Positions 35,551 through 46,792 of a DNA stretch of 64,000 nucleotides are shown here, in pieces. Position 1 is the first letter of the stretch; every line of letters begins with the position of its first letter. The stretch comes from Phoebastria nigripes (lineage: Eukaryota > Chordata > Aves > Procellariiformes > Diomedeidae). The position numbers and the translations under genes were made by a program. Under the pieces are notes generated by a model that saw only the letters and a list, made by a program, of their open reading frames with translations, was not told where the DNA came from and did not search any database. The stretch covers positions 1,346,928 to 1,410,927 of the forward strand of contig JAYKAV010000500.1 of the NCBI GenBank assembly GCA_035582835.1, written 5' to 3'.

Positions 35551-38500
35551 CAGAGAAGTTCCTATGTTAGAAACACCCAGGGAGGCCCTTCTGCACCTCA
35601 CCTTTAGGAAGATGAACAGGAAAGCTCACTCTGGCACAGCTCGATTTGGTGCCCGGTATGTGCCGTGCCCTGTTATTTCTCCTCGCGAGGGCTGGTCTGT
35701 GAGGCCGTCAGCATGGAGCAATGAGAAGCCCGAGGAGCTGCTCCTTGTTGCAGGGGAGCACCCTGGGCGCGCTGCATTGTGGGCACTGTACTGTCAGCAC
35801 GCCCCAACGCAATTACATTTGAGCTTGCTCATGTGGTGGACAGCTGTGGTTTCTGACAATGCAGTGGTTAGTGTAGAAGACGCCCACTTTCAAAGCCAGC
35901 CTTGTATCTGTTTTTCCTGTGGGAGAAGTTTTTAGCACTGCCCCTAGACTCTGGCTTGCATGCTTCAGAGGGCTGTTGTGTTCTTATTTCATTAGCATAA
36001 TAAAATCTGCACCTCCCAGTTCATTCCCCTGAGAACTGAAGCAAAAGACAAAAAAAAAAGCAGCTCATACGCTGACAACACTTGTGCCACTGAAAGAGAA
36101 AGTTGGCTGATGAGGAATGGTTGAAGGATTGTGCTGATGGCACGGACAAGCAGCTGATCCAGCCTGATGTCAGGCAGAAGCGTGTCGGCTGCGAGCCTTG
36201 ATCCAGACACCATGCCCTCGCAGCAGGAAACGATTACACCATGCAGGGTTCCTGCTCAGGCAAGACTTGCACGTGGTATCAGGCCCTAAATTATCAGCTC
36301 TCCAGAAATAAATTTAGAAAGTTAAGACATTTTGTAAACTGGTCTTCTCATCATCTGGTGGAATTGCTAAGCCCAGGGATCGTCTGTTAAGCTAAAAATC
36401 AAGGGAAGTTTGGGGCTAAATTCTCTGTGAATTTAGCCGGAGGTGGCAGGCAACAAGCTGAGCTTAGGGACTTGTAGTGTGAAAATGTTCATTCAGGCAT
36501 TGTCTCGTCTTCAGCTCTTACTGGTCCTTTCCAACGCTGCATCTTGCTGCTCTGAGGCTGGGCTGGTTTGCTTTTGCAGTGCTCACCTCGGTGGGGATAC
36601 AAATAACAGAGTGTCTTTATGGTGACTTGTACATGCTCTCACATGTTTAAATTGTTCAGATTTTGTGGGAAAGATGGACATCCACCCAGACAATGTCTTC
36701 CTTCTGATGAGTAGGGGAGCCTATATCTCGTAATCCTTGAGAAAAAGCCATCAAACCTCATTACTCTCAGTGAATGAGCACTGGCAGCTTTCCTGGTTCA
36801 TACATCTCTACCAAAGTCAGTAACATTTCCCATAAAATGAGGGCACTGCCAGATGCTCATTCCCCTCCTGTCTTTTGGCCAGTCCTACCACCCTTGTCCA
36901 CCGAAATCCATGCCGGAGCTGGTGTGCTGCACCTCCCGGCGCTGTTGGAGGGCCAGGGAAGTGCATCAGGCCAGCCTGGTGCCATCTCCTGCCTTCGCTC
37001 CAGAGAATGGTCCACCAGACATCCCTCTGCCTCTGAACTGATCCCTTGGGACACTTCCAAAGGACTCCCAGGAGGGCCACTGAGGCTGACCTTCCCCAGC
37101 CGTATTCGCACCGTGGGACGTGTGGCCAGGCTGCATCCCATCTGTGCGCGGGGCTGGGTGGCCCGGAGGGGCCAGGCTGGTGGCCCTGCCGCGGGCACCC
37201 CAGTGCCCAGANGTGTGTCGGCAGCCTCTGCCCTTAAGGCTCGGGGGTCGTTTTGTCCAGAGCCGAGTCCTCGAGGCATTCACCTGGCTCTGGCGCTGCT
37301 CTGGTGCGGTTTGTCAGCCTGCACCGGGAGGTGTTCAGTCCTCAGCCCTCTGCAAGTACAGAGCAGGAATCGCATCTGAGCTTCTCTGAATACAGATGAA
37401 ATGGAACACTTTGTATGAATGGACCAGAAGTAAAAAGCCCCGTATCAGTTAGCCTCACATTTTTCTTAACTTGAGCAAACTGAGTTAAAACAAAAGCTAG
37501 TGATTGTAAGAAATAACTGACCAAACTTCTGTGAAACAAGTCACAAACTCAGTTCGCTCCACGGGCTGTTAAATATCTGACAAACTTCTGGTTAACTTTA
37601 GCAAAGACCAACGACAAGTGGGTTATTGCCATTGTAAATTGTATCTAACAGTTTAATAGTTGTAATACCTGGTATGTTCTTTTTAATAATATGTGTCTGG
37701 AGTGTTGCAGAACAGAGAAAGCATCTGGATCTATAGCAGCTGAAGTAGAAAGTTGTTTTTCTGTTTACAATATGACCCTCTGCTCATAATAATGTTCTTT
37801 AAGTGCGTGGTAAGTGTGCGTCTTGTGTGTGCGTAGACTATATATTTAGTGTGTGAAAAAGGTATATTTTTGTGTAGGAAAGTTAAGATTCTAGTGGTTT
37901 TTTTTTTAAGATTGGAAATGAGAAAACAAACACCATAAGCAAACCCATGTTGTTTCCACTGGAAAAGGTCCATCAGCTGGCAGGATGACTGTCTGTGTTA
38001 TGCTGAAGACAAGAGATGAGGACTGTCCGGCAGGGCTGTGTCACATCCACATGGACCAGACTTGCTGAATCCGAGCTGCAGCAGCCTAAAGTGTTTCCGC
38101 TCCACAAATGCCCTTCAGAGAGGGCTCCAGTGACTTAAACTTTCCCAGGCTGCAAATATATGCCTATTTAGACTCTCTTAATTGAGCAGTTTGTGTGTGA
38201 ATATATCAGTGTGTATAGCTGAGTGGAAAGGGGTTGTAGATACAGCCATATCATTCCTGAATTTTGGGTAGAGACTCACCCTAACAGCTTCTTTTACAGG
38301 CAGGAAACATTAGCTTCAACTGATAGATAATTGGGAAGTAATAAATGGGACTCTGCAGAGCTCTGTGTCATGGTTCTGCTGTTTCTCTGTGTGAGATCAG
38401 TTTTGGAATAGGTGGAAAGGATTCTGCTTGTCTTACTCTGATGAAAAGCAAAATCCATAGGGTTTAAAGGGAGGGACGGTGCTTTTCAACATAGCCTGAG

Positions 38501-39640
38501 CGAGCCGGAGTGGACCTGCAAGACATGTCAGGCGAGGCACTGAGATCAAAAAGAATCAGCTAAAAATACGCTATCAATGAAATAAACTAAAACTTATTAA
38601 ATAACTGCAGGATACTCTGCCTTAGGTGTGGTTTTAGTTCAGCAATCCAGAGTCTGGCCCCAGCACGCAGCTTTCCTGTAGAAGATGCTGCACTCAGGAG
38701 TTCAACAGCGCCCGCTGATGTCCCATGGGGAGGCGTTTCAACCCCAGGCCCACAAGTGTCCCTGCGTGCCCCTAACCTCGGGGCAGCCCTCGGGGCACGG
38801 CTCTCACTGGACTTCTTTCTGCTTCCCTCTCCGGGATGGAGAGAGGACGACTTGCTGCAGACCTTTCCCTTGTGAATCCCTTGGCTTGTCGCAAATCCCC
38901 CTTCTACCCACCCCATGCATGATGCAGAGCTGAGAGCAAAAATGTTAAAACAGGGCTGTTCTGAGACGGAAACAAAGTAAAATAATTTCTGTGTTGGGGT
39001 TGCTTTGCTTCCCTCCCTCCTCCATGTGCAGGTTTTCAAAAGTATCCTGTCTCCAAAATGCAGATCTCTGTTAGGATCAGGAGGACCAACCTGTACTCTC
39101 TCGCCCGTTGCTCATACAAGAAGCTGGTTTTGTGCACGGCTCCGGGCAGGGTTTTCAGGGCTGGCAGAGTACCACGTGCTGGGTACGCTCCGTTATTGCA
39201 GAAGATGTGGGTGCTGCGTAGCTGGCAGGAGACTGCAGTCCCCAGGCAGACATCAGTGGCCAGGCAGCCCCACACAGGGAAGACTGGTACAGTCCTATAA
39301 AGAAAAATCAGAGCTGAGATATCATCTTAATCCCTGTGGAACTCTATCAGAGTTGTCCTGTAAATGAGATATTTGGGGAGTAGACATGGCAATGGATGTT
39401 TCGGTGGAAACTGGAAACATTGGAGGATTTATCAAAGCAAGTTGCTTCCTGTAGCCCAACTTTATCCCAGCCAGCTGCCAGTCTTCAATCTTGCCAGATT
39501 TCTTCCTCTTGCTTCAAAAGGGAACAGGCTAGAAGTATTTTTAATCACAAACGAATGTTTGAGAAATTTACAGAGTGGGGAAGAAAAGCCCCTGTTTCAT
39601 CCCTCTTTCTGTGGATAGATAGGAGGGAGTCAGCGAGCCC
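35551..39640. other. Gene-free stretch, nothing firmly assigned
   Basis: Mixed composition. A GC-rich patch at about 36890-37330 (N at 37212) gives overlapping open frames on both strands, up to 201 codons, with no recognisable domain. The AT-rich part at 37560-37720 is complex and could be conserved. At 38703-38718 the minus strand reads close to a CTCF core, but with several mismatches. Confidence 0.4.
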
Positions 39641-39654
39641 CAGTTCCAGACTGG

Positions 39655-39800
39655 GATAATTTTTTTCCATTATTATGCACGAGCCACTTGACAATTAGAC
39701 TCCAGTAAAGGGCCTGGATAGGTGGTTACATGAATGCTGACACCTGCACTTATGATTTCATGCAATTAATTCAAGGTAAAAATACTGTGATTGGAAGATA
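39655..39800. promoter_or_regulatory. Candidate conserved non-coding element
   Basis: Short complex block with CACTTGACAATTAGAC (39684-39699), an NKX-like CACTTG next to a homeodomain CAATTAG, and CATGCAATTAATTC (39760-39773). The texture is enhancer-like. No gene is present. Confidence 0.3.
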
Positions 39801-40895
39801 GAAGAGGTCTATGCCTGTCACCCTTTTGCCCCTTTACAGGGATGGAGCTATGTCGACCAATTTTGGCAGGATACGCCAGGAGATGCAACTTGCACAGGGG
39901 TTGTGGATCAGCGATGCGTTAGGTCAGTGGGATTGTCCACAGCCATTTCAGGCTGTTGTTCTTCTGCGTCCCCTCACCAGGAAACGGTTGATGTACCTTT
40001 TTGAAGTGACTTACAGCAGTACTGCACGCTTGCTTTGTTGTGGGCTGTTGTTTCCTAGCTGTAGGCTAATTGTGGCACACTTTTCTCTTTTGATATGGAG
40101 TATTTCTTCCAACCCAGTGGGAGGCAGTACCTTGTTTTACTGATGATCAGATGTGGCTTGGGATCCTCTCAGTGTTCACACAACTGAGGTGCAGAGATAC
40201 CTTGGCTGACTTTTTGAAAGCATGTTTATTGGACAAAGTTTAAGATGTGTTCTGTCACTTAATCCTTGCGCTGCCNTTCACTATACAGAACTGACCAGAG
40301 CGTGTCATTTGTCTAAAATTTTAGGACAAACAGCATCAGCAGTATGTAACCTCAGGGAACTGCTCATATGGAGTAAGATGTAGTTATTGAGTCTGTGATC
40401 TGCTCAGTCCTGAAATTATTCCTGGGATCAAACAAGTGGAATTGACTCATAATAATAAGGGTCCCAGTAGGCCTAAATAGAAATTGGTTTTCTCAGATTC
40501 TTGATTTGTGTTGGTGTTAAATACAATCACTGACACATCATTTGTGTCTGCAGATGTTGACACAGTACTTGTGAAGACCTGAAATGTGGGTAGCTGGTTG
40601 CTCTGTTTGCAGCCACGCTGCTTTGTGCTATCCTAGTTCTCCAGCTCACAAAAGAAAAAATAACTGAGATTTGTCTTGTCTTGGGCTGACAGTATAGCCA
40701 AGTGATTGCCAGTCCAATTTGGCAGTTTTTAATCATTTTATCTCTGTTCTCTTCTCTCTGGGGAGACAGTCAGTGTTTAGCAGTCTGCTCAGAAAGACCT
40801 TGGGGCTAGTTTCAGCGGCAGTGGCTCAGAGCTCCGATTATTAGCTCTGCTCTTAGGAGCACACTGCGATCTTTCCCAAGGGAGTGGTGTGAAAA
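39801..40895. other. Gene-free stretch, nothing assigned
   Basis: Mixed composition with a 110-codon open frame at 39811-40143 (plus) that matches nothing known to me. N at 40276. Confidence 0.45.
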
Positions 40896-40899
40896 ATTA

Positions 40900-41065
40900 A
40901 CACAGGCTTAGAGCAGCAGTGCAGCAGCAAGCTATGTAACTGTAATTACTCCATTGATATTCCTCACACAATAACACTGTCATCAGTCATTTACATAAAC
41001 TTTTTCTCCATGAAGAGGGAATGGCTGCTTATAACCCTATTGGGTGCTTCCAGAGCATGCATTAT
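40900..41065. promoter_or_regulatory. Candidate conserved non-coding element
   Basis: A complex AT-rich block with TGTAATTACTCC (40939-40950), a TAATTA homeodomain palindrome core, followed by many distinct short words and no simple repeats. Enhancer texture only. Confidence 0.3.
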
Positions 41066-41985
41066 ACATTTTATTTGTTCTAATTTCAGACTCAAGGCCT
41101 GTAGGAACAGAGAGAGAAAACGTGCAGTCTTTTCGTTGTTTTTTCTATTGCAGCAGTAAGTGTGCCACTTTGCATGCATGATCGTGCAAACAGACTAAAA
41201 CGTAACTTGACAGGATATTGGGAACCATTTCCAGGATTTGAAATGTTCAATGTAATTTTAAGAAATATGCCAGTATATTTTAAATATTTTAAACAGTTTG
41301 GTACCCAAACTCTGTCCCAAGTCTCAGTCTCTCACCCTTTCAGTCAGGCCAGGTCCATGAGCAGCAAGTATTGTTCTGCTTGCAGAACTCCTTGGGACAT
41401 ACTGGCTTTTCTTAGGTTTCTTTTTCTTCCACAAGCACATGGCATGGCTCTGTGCCCTCTGCCTGTACCAGGCTCTCCTGTAGCTCCACTTATCTCGCCG
41501 TGACCGGAAAGAATGGCTGCCTAAGCCACAGACGCACTCTTCCTGGCAGCAGGTAATCCAAGAGAGTAAGAAGAAATAAGTGGTTAATAAAATTCAAAAT
41601 TAGCACCACCCTGCCTTCTGCCAGGGACGCTCGTTCCCTTTGTGTCCCTTTTACAGTGTAGAAGCCAGAGCTACGTAAAGCAAACTACCCTTCCCCCAGG
41701 TCAGAGCCATGCAGAGACGAGCATCCCAGAGCCTGAGCCAGCAGGCACTTTCTGGCCTTGGTGGAGAGCTGTTTAAGTGAACAGCATGCTCTGCAGCTCT
41801 TTAAACACAGGTGGCCATTTGAGCATTGGCTAGCCTGGAACAGCTTGACCCTCTCCTTTTTCAGGGTGTGCAGGATCACGCAGTTGCTGCATCACCCCAC
41901 CCAGTAGAAGGAGGGAGCGGGAGGAGGTAATGTAGTGCTCAACTCCTTAAAAGAGCGCCTTGTTAGGGACGAGATGTCCCTTTCC
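41066..41985. other. Gene-free stretch, nothing assigned
   Basis: Mixed composition without a recognisable repeat, RNA gene or coding domain. Confidence 0.45.
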
Positions 41986-41989
41986 TCAT

Positions 41990-42640
41990 AGGAGAAGTGT
42001 TAAACTTTTGTAGATATTACACTTCCTCTAATTAAAGTCTTTGGAGCCAGATATTCCTGGGGCCAAGGCTAATAATGTATTCAGAAGAATAATAACCCTG
42101 TCTGAGCTGCAGCATGTTTATTGATGGCACTGGTACCTGACGGCACTGACCGTGTCCTGCCGCCGCTCGGTGCTGCGCAGGCCTGCGGGGCACAGCATCC
42201 CATATTGCTGTCACAGTAAAAATTCTGAGCGCTGCAGCAGGACACATCTAGTGGGAAAAAAGGCGCATGATAGTCAAATTTCAGTTGCTGAATATTTAAT
42301 GAAGCCTGCAGTGTTTATTTGGTTAGCCTGTCGATTTTTATCGTTCTGTCAATAGCTTCTCATATGTGGCACGGTGATGATCTTTAGCAGCCTGTCCCCT
42401 GGGAGCCAAAGCGCTAAATGCAATTATGGATTTTATACCGCAATGTGTTTGATATTTCCACTGATCTAATTTGCAGTCTGGTAGTTTATTGTTTGGCATT
42501 TTAATGGCGTTCAAATGCTATAGAAAATTTGATTTCTCTTTATAATTCACCCTAACATCATTAATGTTGGTAGCCGAATGGCATGGATTTTAGAGGGCTA
42601 AATATATAGGAAAATCATTTTTTTAATATGGACCAAAACA
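41990..42640. promoter_or_regulatory. Strongest candidate conserved enhancer block
   Basis: About 650 bases of complex, repeat-free sequence with a dense series of homeodomain cores. These include CTAATTAAAG at 42028-42037, TTTATTG (42118-42124 and 42487-42493), CTAATTTGCAG (42466-42476) and CATTAATG (42559-42566). A GC-richer island with several CpG sits at 42135-42195. Long runs of balanced, low-repeat AT-rich sequence of this kind are typical of ultraconserved enhancers near transcription-factor genes. I cannot name the gene or confirm conservation without alignment. Confidence 0.45.
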
Positions 42641-43005
42641 ATCAGAGTTTTAAGTAAAAGGAAAACCATGTTCTATTTTTTTCACACTTCCTCTTTGTCA
42701 CTTTTCATTAAACATTAAGATTACTTTGAGGAAATGGTAAAACAAATGCTAGACCTTGCCAAATGAAATACAAATGCAATATGTCTTGTGATGGAGGCTT
42801 CACTGTAGAGCTCAAAGATCCTCAGGAGTCTTTTGAGAGAGAAATAGAATGAGAACCATCTATTAAAAAGTCTTATCGGGCTGTTTCTCTCTTCTGTTCC
42901 AGACCACTTTTGCTTGATAATTAATCCTCCGCATATTTTTTTTTCCTCTGATGTAGCTGGCAGAAGCCCTGAGCCAACCACTTCATCAGATGCATTTATT
43001 TCACT
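42641..43005. other. Gene-free stretch
   Basis: AT-rich sequence leading into the A-rich microsatellite. Nothing is assigned. Confidence 0.5.
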
Positions 43006-43150
43006 AAAAAAACAAAAACCAAAACAAAACCAAAACAAAACAAAAAAACCAAAAAAAACCCCCAAAACAAAAACCAAAAACAAACAAAACAAAACAAAAA
43101 ACACCAAACCAAAACCCTAAACCCAAAACCAACAACAACAAAAAAAACCC
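43006..43150. repeat. A-rich (CAAAA/CCAAAA)n microsatellite
   Basis: About 145 bases composed almost only of A and C, in units such as CAAAA, CCAAAA and ACAAC. The minus-strand open frames here translate to low-complexity Phe/Val/Leu runs and are not genes. Confidence 0.92.
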
Positions 43151-43262
43151 CAAGCCACAGTTTGGTAGAAGGTCTTGCATTTTGGATTGGGGCCATTGGC
43201 ACAAAGAAGGGGCACACAGAACTGCATGGGGCTAGGTGGCTTGGGGGAGTTAATTGTGGTGT
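43151..43262. other. Short spacer
   Basis: Unassigned sequence between the microsatellite and the next enhancer-like block. Confidence 0.5.
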
Positions 43263-43264
43263 TA

Positions 43265-43470
43265 TTTTACACATCTACAACACTTTTATTGTGCAGTAAC
43301 TCATGAGTTATGGGTCCTCTGCAATTGCAAAATAAATCCTTTAATTAACCACCTAGTCAGAAACAATTTAACCTCCTCAGTGTATCTCATAAAGTACATT
43401 AGCCCCGGATTTATTTAGAATAGTGGTGTGCGAGCGTGATCTATTTACATTAAGAAGTATATGCCCTTTG
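43265..43470. promoter_or_regulatory. Candidate conserved element with 14-bp palindrome
   Basis: Complex block containing the perfect palindrome TAACTCATGAGTTA at 43297-43310 and CTTTAATTAACC (43340-43351), itself built on a TTAATTAA core. The palindrome centre TCATGA flanked by AACT/AGTT could bind a dimeric bZIP or nuclear factor. That is a guess. Confidence 0.35.
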
Positions 43471-44535
43471 TTATGTCAAGTATACTGGGACGAGGAAACA
43501 CAAATCTATTTTATATGGTTTCATCCATGGCTTTTAATGATTTCACTGAGTGTTTCCCAAATAGAAGCAAATGCGTTTTTCCACTGTTACATGAAAGCAG
43601 GCAGGATGATAACTATTTCATGTATACAGGTAGCTTCAAGTTTCTGTATTCATTGCTTCTTGTTAAGGACTGTTTCACAGACAGCAGTGTTAGAGACAAA
43701 CCTTACTCTCCTCGTATATCCACAGTCAAACTATGCAGTGGCATGTTGACAAGCAACGATTCTCTCTCTTGAATGCTGAAGAGTTTGTTTCTGTCTTTCA
43801 ACAGAGGTGTGAACACAAGGCCAGTCAGTGTAATAAATCTTACAGGCTGCCAGAAATAGAACATGCTTTGTGGTTTAGGAGTTTAAGAACATTAAAGAGG
43901 TTCAAGAGAGTTCCTCTTTTAATGTAACCAAGTAGAAAAGCCGACAAAAGTAAGAAGTCATAAAGGAGGCTGAACGAGGTGCCAAAAGCACTAATGAATG
44001 GATATAGAACAATCAGCTTTGTGTTTCACAAAACGTTTCAGCACTTGTGTTGGACTGATGGACCAGTTTGCTTTTTGGATGAGATTCGTACCGACCCACA
44101 GATTCTCAGTGCCTCTCCACAGCGTGGTGGTATGGATGCTCCTGCCACTTGCACCGTACCTGGCAACAGCAACAAACATCAATTACATTTGTAACTCATC
44201 TCAATTCTTTCCCCCAAATAAATTTTCCTTAAAAAAAAGATTTTTCTCTGAACTTACTAGATGGCAAGAGAATAGCAATCATGTAGAGGAGAAACTGTTA
44301 ACTGCCACATTTCCTTCCATGGGGCAAAAGTCTTTCTCAGGGTCCTCGTTTTGTCCCGTACTGATACGCAGTGCTGCTGGGTCACAGCAAGGTTGGGCAC
44401 TTGGTTTGCCAGTGCCACCAGAGGTGGTATGGAGGTCACCTGGAGTCAGGGACATCCTCTGCCAGACCATTCTGGAAAACCGCTTTTCAGGAAGACTGGT
44501 TGGGGATTGGATGGGATTGGATCACGGGCAGCGAT
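43471..44535. other. Gene-free stretch; open frame without support
   Basis: A plus-strand frame of 190 codons (43998-44570) and a second, overlapping frame (43979-44194) followed by AATAAA at about 44216 were considered as a 3-prime exon. Neither gives a recognisable protein and there is no clear acceptor. A near-palindromic GTGCCACCAGAGGTGG at 44412-44427 resembles a CTCF core with mismatches. Confidence 0.4.
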
Positions 44536-44539
44536 TATT

Positions 44540-44720
44540 CTTTGGGCACCTTAGCCTTCAGCCCAGCTGAAGCGCAGGCGAGAGCAGCCGCGGGACCTCA
44601 GTGGGGTGTTGGGGATCGGGACTGCTGAGCGTGCTGTCCTGCCCGGGGCCTGCTCCGCTGCAGCGCGCCGTGGTGCGGTGCCTGAGGCTCGGCGGTGCAT
44701 TTGGGTCCTGGTTAGTTATT
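44540..44720. other. GC-rich patch
   Basis: Moderately CpG-rich (for example GCAGCGCGCCGTGGTGCGG near 44659-44677). Smaller and weaker than the CpG islands listed elsewhere. No exon is identified. Confidence 0.35.
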
Positions 44721-45157
44721 CCTCCGTCTGAGCCGCTGCCCATTGTCCATTTGGGCCTCAAAGTGACCCTTTTTACTTTAAGATCTGCCAGCCTGACCCT
44801 CACACAGCAGAATCACAGGCTCAACTAGGAGCCCGTCATCTTCCACAGGAGGGGCCAGAGTGGACCAGGACGGGAGCGCAGGAGATGGTGCAACAGGCGA
44901 TCGCAGTCCCGCTGCTGTGAAAAAATAAACAAAGCATTTGAAGAATACTNGGCAATACACAGACTGTGCAGTGGCAATGCTTGCTGGAAATAGGCCAAAA
45001 CATCACACAACTGTGTTTATCTCCAGCAAATATATCAAAAAACCTCCTGTATTATTCAAGCTCTGGCCTATAATGTTTTAAGTTGATGTTTTTGTTTGTA
45101 GGAACAAAAGCTAACAGGCTGTCACAAAATTGTTGAGAAACCTAGTTAGCAGGAATT
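44721..45157. other. Gene-free stretch
   Basis: Unassigned, with an N at 44950. Confidence 0.5.
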
Positions 45158-45176
45158 AAAAAAAAAAAAAAAAAAA
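45158..45176. repeat. Poly(A) run left of the assembly gap
   Basis: Nineteen A, then CAAAACC. Its similarity to the run right of the gap suggests the gap may come from misassembled homopolymer. Confidence 0.85.
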
Positions 45177-45208
45177 CAAAACCTCAAAGTTGAAAAACCA
45201 CAGATCCT

Positions 45209-45224
45209 NNNNNNNNNNNNNNNN
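45209..45224. other. Assembly gap (16 N)
   Basis: Sixteen consecutive N, the only multi-base gap in the window, directly followed by a poly(A) run. Confidence 0.98.
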
Positions 45225-45243
45225 AAAAAAAAAAAAAAAAAAA
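45225..45243. repeat. Poly(A) run right of the assembly gap
   Basis: Nineteen A immediately after the gap, so the true length is unknown. Confidence 0.9.
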
Positions 45244-46775
45244 GCCACCAAGTTGTGGAGTGCAGCAGGCTAATGACATAAGGCCTGGCCCTCCAAGTGA
45301 TCTGTTAGCAGATGATGGATGAATGTGCACCTCACTCGGCAGTGCCACCAGCCTTGCTCCATTCTTGAATATCTGTCAAGATGTTAAGTGGACGACTGCA
45401 ATCAGCAGTGAAATAAGACCTGTGTAATCTGATGTTCCACTTAGAAAAGAAAACAAAATTCCTACCACCTAATATGAGGCTACACCAGTCAACACACAAA
45501 GGCCTTTCAAGCAGGCTAGGTATCTGATAAAATCTTTACACCTCATTATCATTTGTAATTTAGAGATATGGGTACAGCTGTATCTACAAACAGTGCATGA
45601 CGACATTTCCAGGGATTTTTATCTGTGGCTGTTTCCAGCGAACAGCTCTTCATTCATACATGTACTTTTATATTCCTTTTAATGTGTTCTTTTATTCAAA
45701 CTTTATCTCACTGAGAAGGGTAGGCTGCCTGTTAAAAACATCCCTTCGGTAAGAATTGATGTAGATTAGCAAAAAAGGCAGCCTTCTAGTTCTCTGCAAT
45801 GGAAGTTCAGTTTTGGTTAATTCCATTTAGTCAAGTTGTTTTCTAGAAGGTGACAAGAAATGGAGAATTTGCTGTCTTTAGGTGCAGAAGAGTTCTACCT
45901 CTTAGGGAGAAAAACAATGTTAAGTGAAGTGCAGTTTTGAGTAAATACCTAGGACAGGACAGCTCAGAAACAACATCAAGCTTTGTTGCTGTTTAATCTG
46001 AGCCTTCCTGATTGCTCTCACCCACATAGTTTGAATTACAGAGGATATTAGCAGATGCAATTGGATGCACAGCAGTTTGCTGTGAGAAGGCAATCAGCTG
46101 TGTAAGCACCTTGACTTCCTCGGCATTATAATAGAGGTTTGCAGGATGGATGTTGAGGCTGGAGAAAGTGCACCCGGAGGATTAACTCAATGCTTCAGCA
46201 GAAAACACTCTGCAGTAGAAATGTTCATACAGCTCGGTCCTGACCAGAACATGCCCTTGATGACTTGATGGTGCCAGGCCAGCTTCCATGCTTGGTTACT
46301 CCCGTGCAGACTTCATGGGATACTGTGGAGGTGAAGCCCTCTACACGTGCAGGAGCATGTCCCCAGGTGCAGAGTACTGCTGCACCCTTGCTGCGTGGCT
46401 AGGAATGGTGGTGCCCCCCCCGGAGCAGCTAGGCTGCATCTCCTCTTTGGTGTCTGGACTCCTTTCCAAAGGAGATCAGGGTGCAGAGGAGGATGCTTTA
46501 TTTCCAGGTCTTATCCCAGAAGGCAGCTGGGAGAGTCAAGGCACAGCCCCATAAAGGTCCAGTGGAGCTCACCATCCCACCACGTAGGCACAGCTTCTAT
46601 GAGCGGTGCTCTCCTTTGTGCTCTCAGCATGGTGCTGGATACCATGCCTGGCATTTTACACAGATCAGCAGTTCACTGACACTGTGACGTGGTTCCTCCC
46701 TCTCTTCCACTGCCCTGGAGCACAGATGTTACTCTGGTTCTCTGGGATGCACAATCTCATTCTTCAAACAGATAC
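45244..46775. other. Gene-free stretch, nothing assigned
   Basis: AT-rich to about 46.2 kb, then GC-richer. No repeat family, RNA or coding domain is recognised. Confidence 0.45.
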
Positions 46776-46792
46776 TTTTTTTTTTTTTTTTT
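46776..46792. repeat. Poly(T) tract
   Basis: Seventeen T. The flanks are not recognisably a retroposon. Confidence 0.85.

Noticed and set aside
36774..37379. 201-codon plus-strand open frame
   Set aside because: Opposite-strand frames of similar length overlap it in a GC-rich patch; no recognisable protein.
38703..38718. CTCF-like core on the minus strand
   Set aside because: At least three mismatches at informative positions.
42721..43274. Minus-strand frames rich in Phe, Val and Leu that look like membrane segments
   Set aside because: They are translations of the A/C-rich microsatellite at 43006-43150.
44412..44427. CTCF-like site GTGCCACCAGAGGTGG
   Set aside because: Misses the conserved GGC of the core and is better described as a small palindrome, so not listed as a site.
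43979..44570. Overlapping plus-strand frames, one followed by AATAAA, considered as a terminal exon
   Set aside because: No clear splice acceptor and no family match. A 190-codon frame is not surprising in a window of this size.
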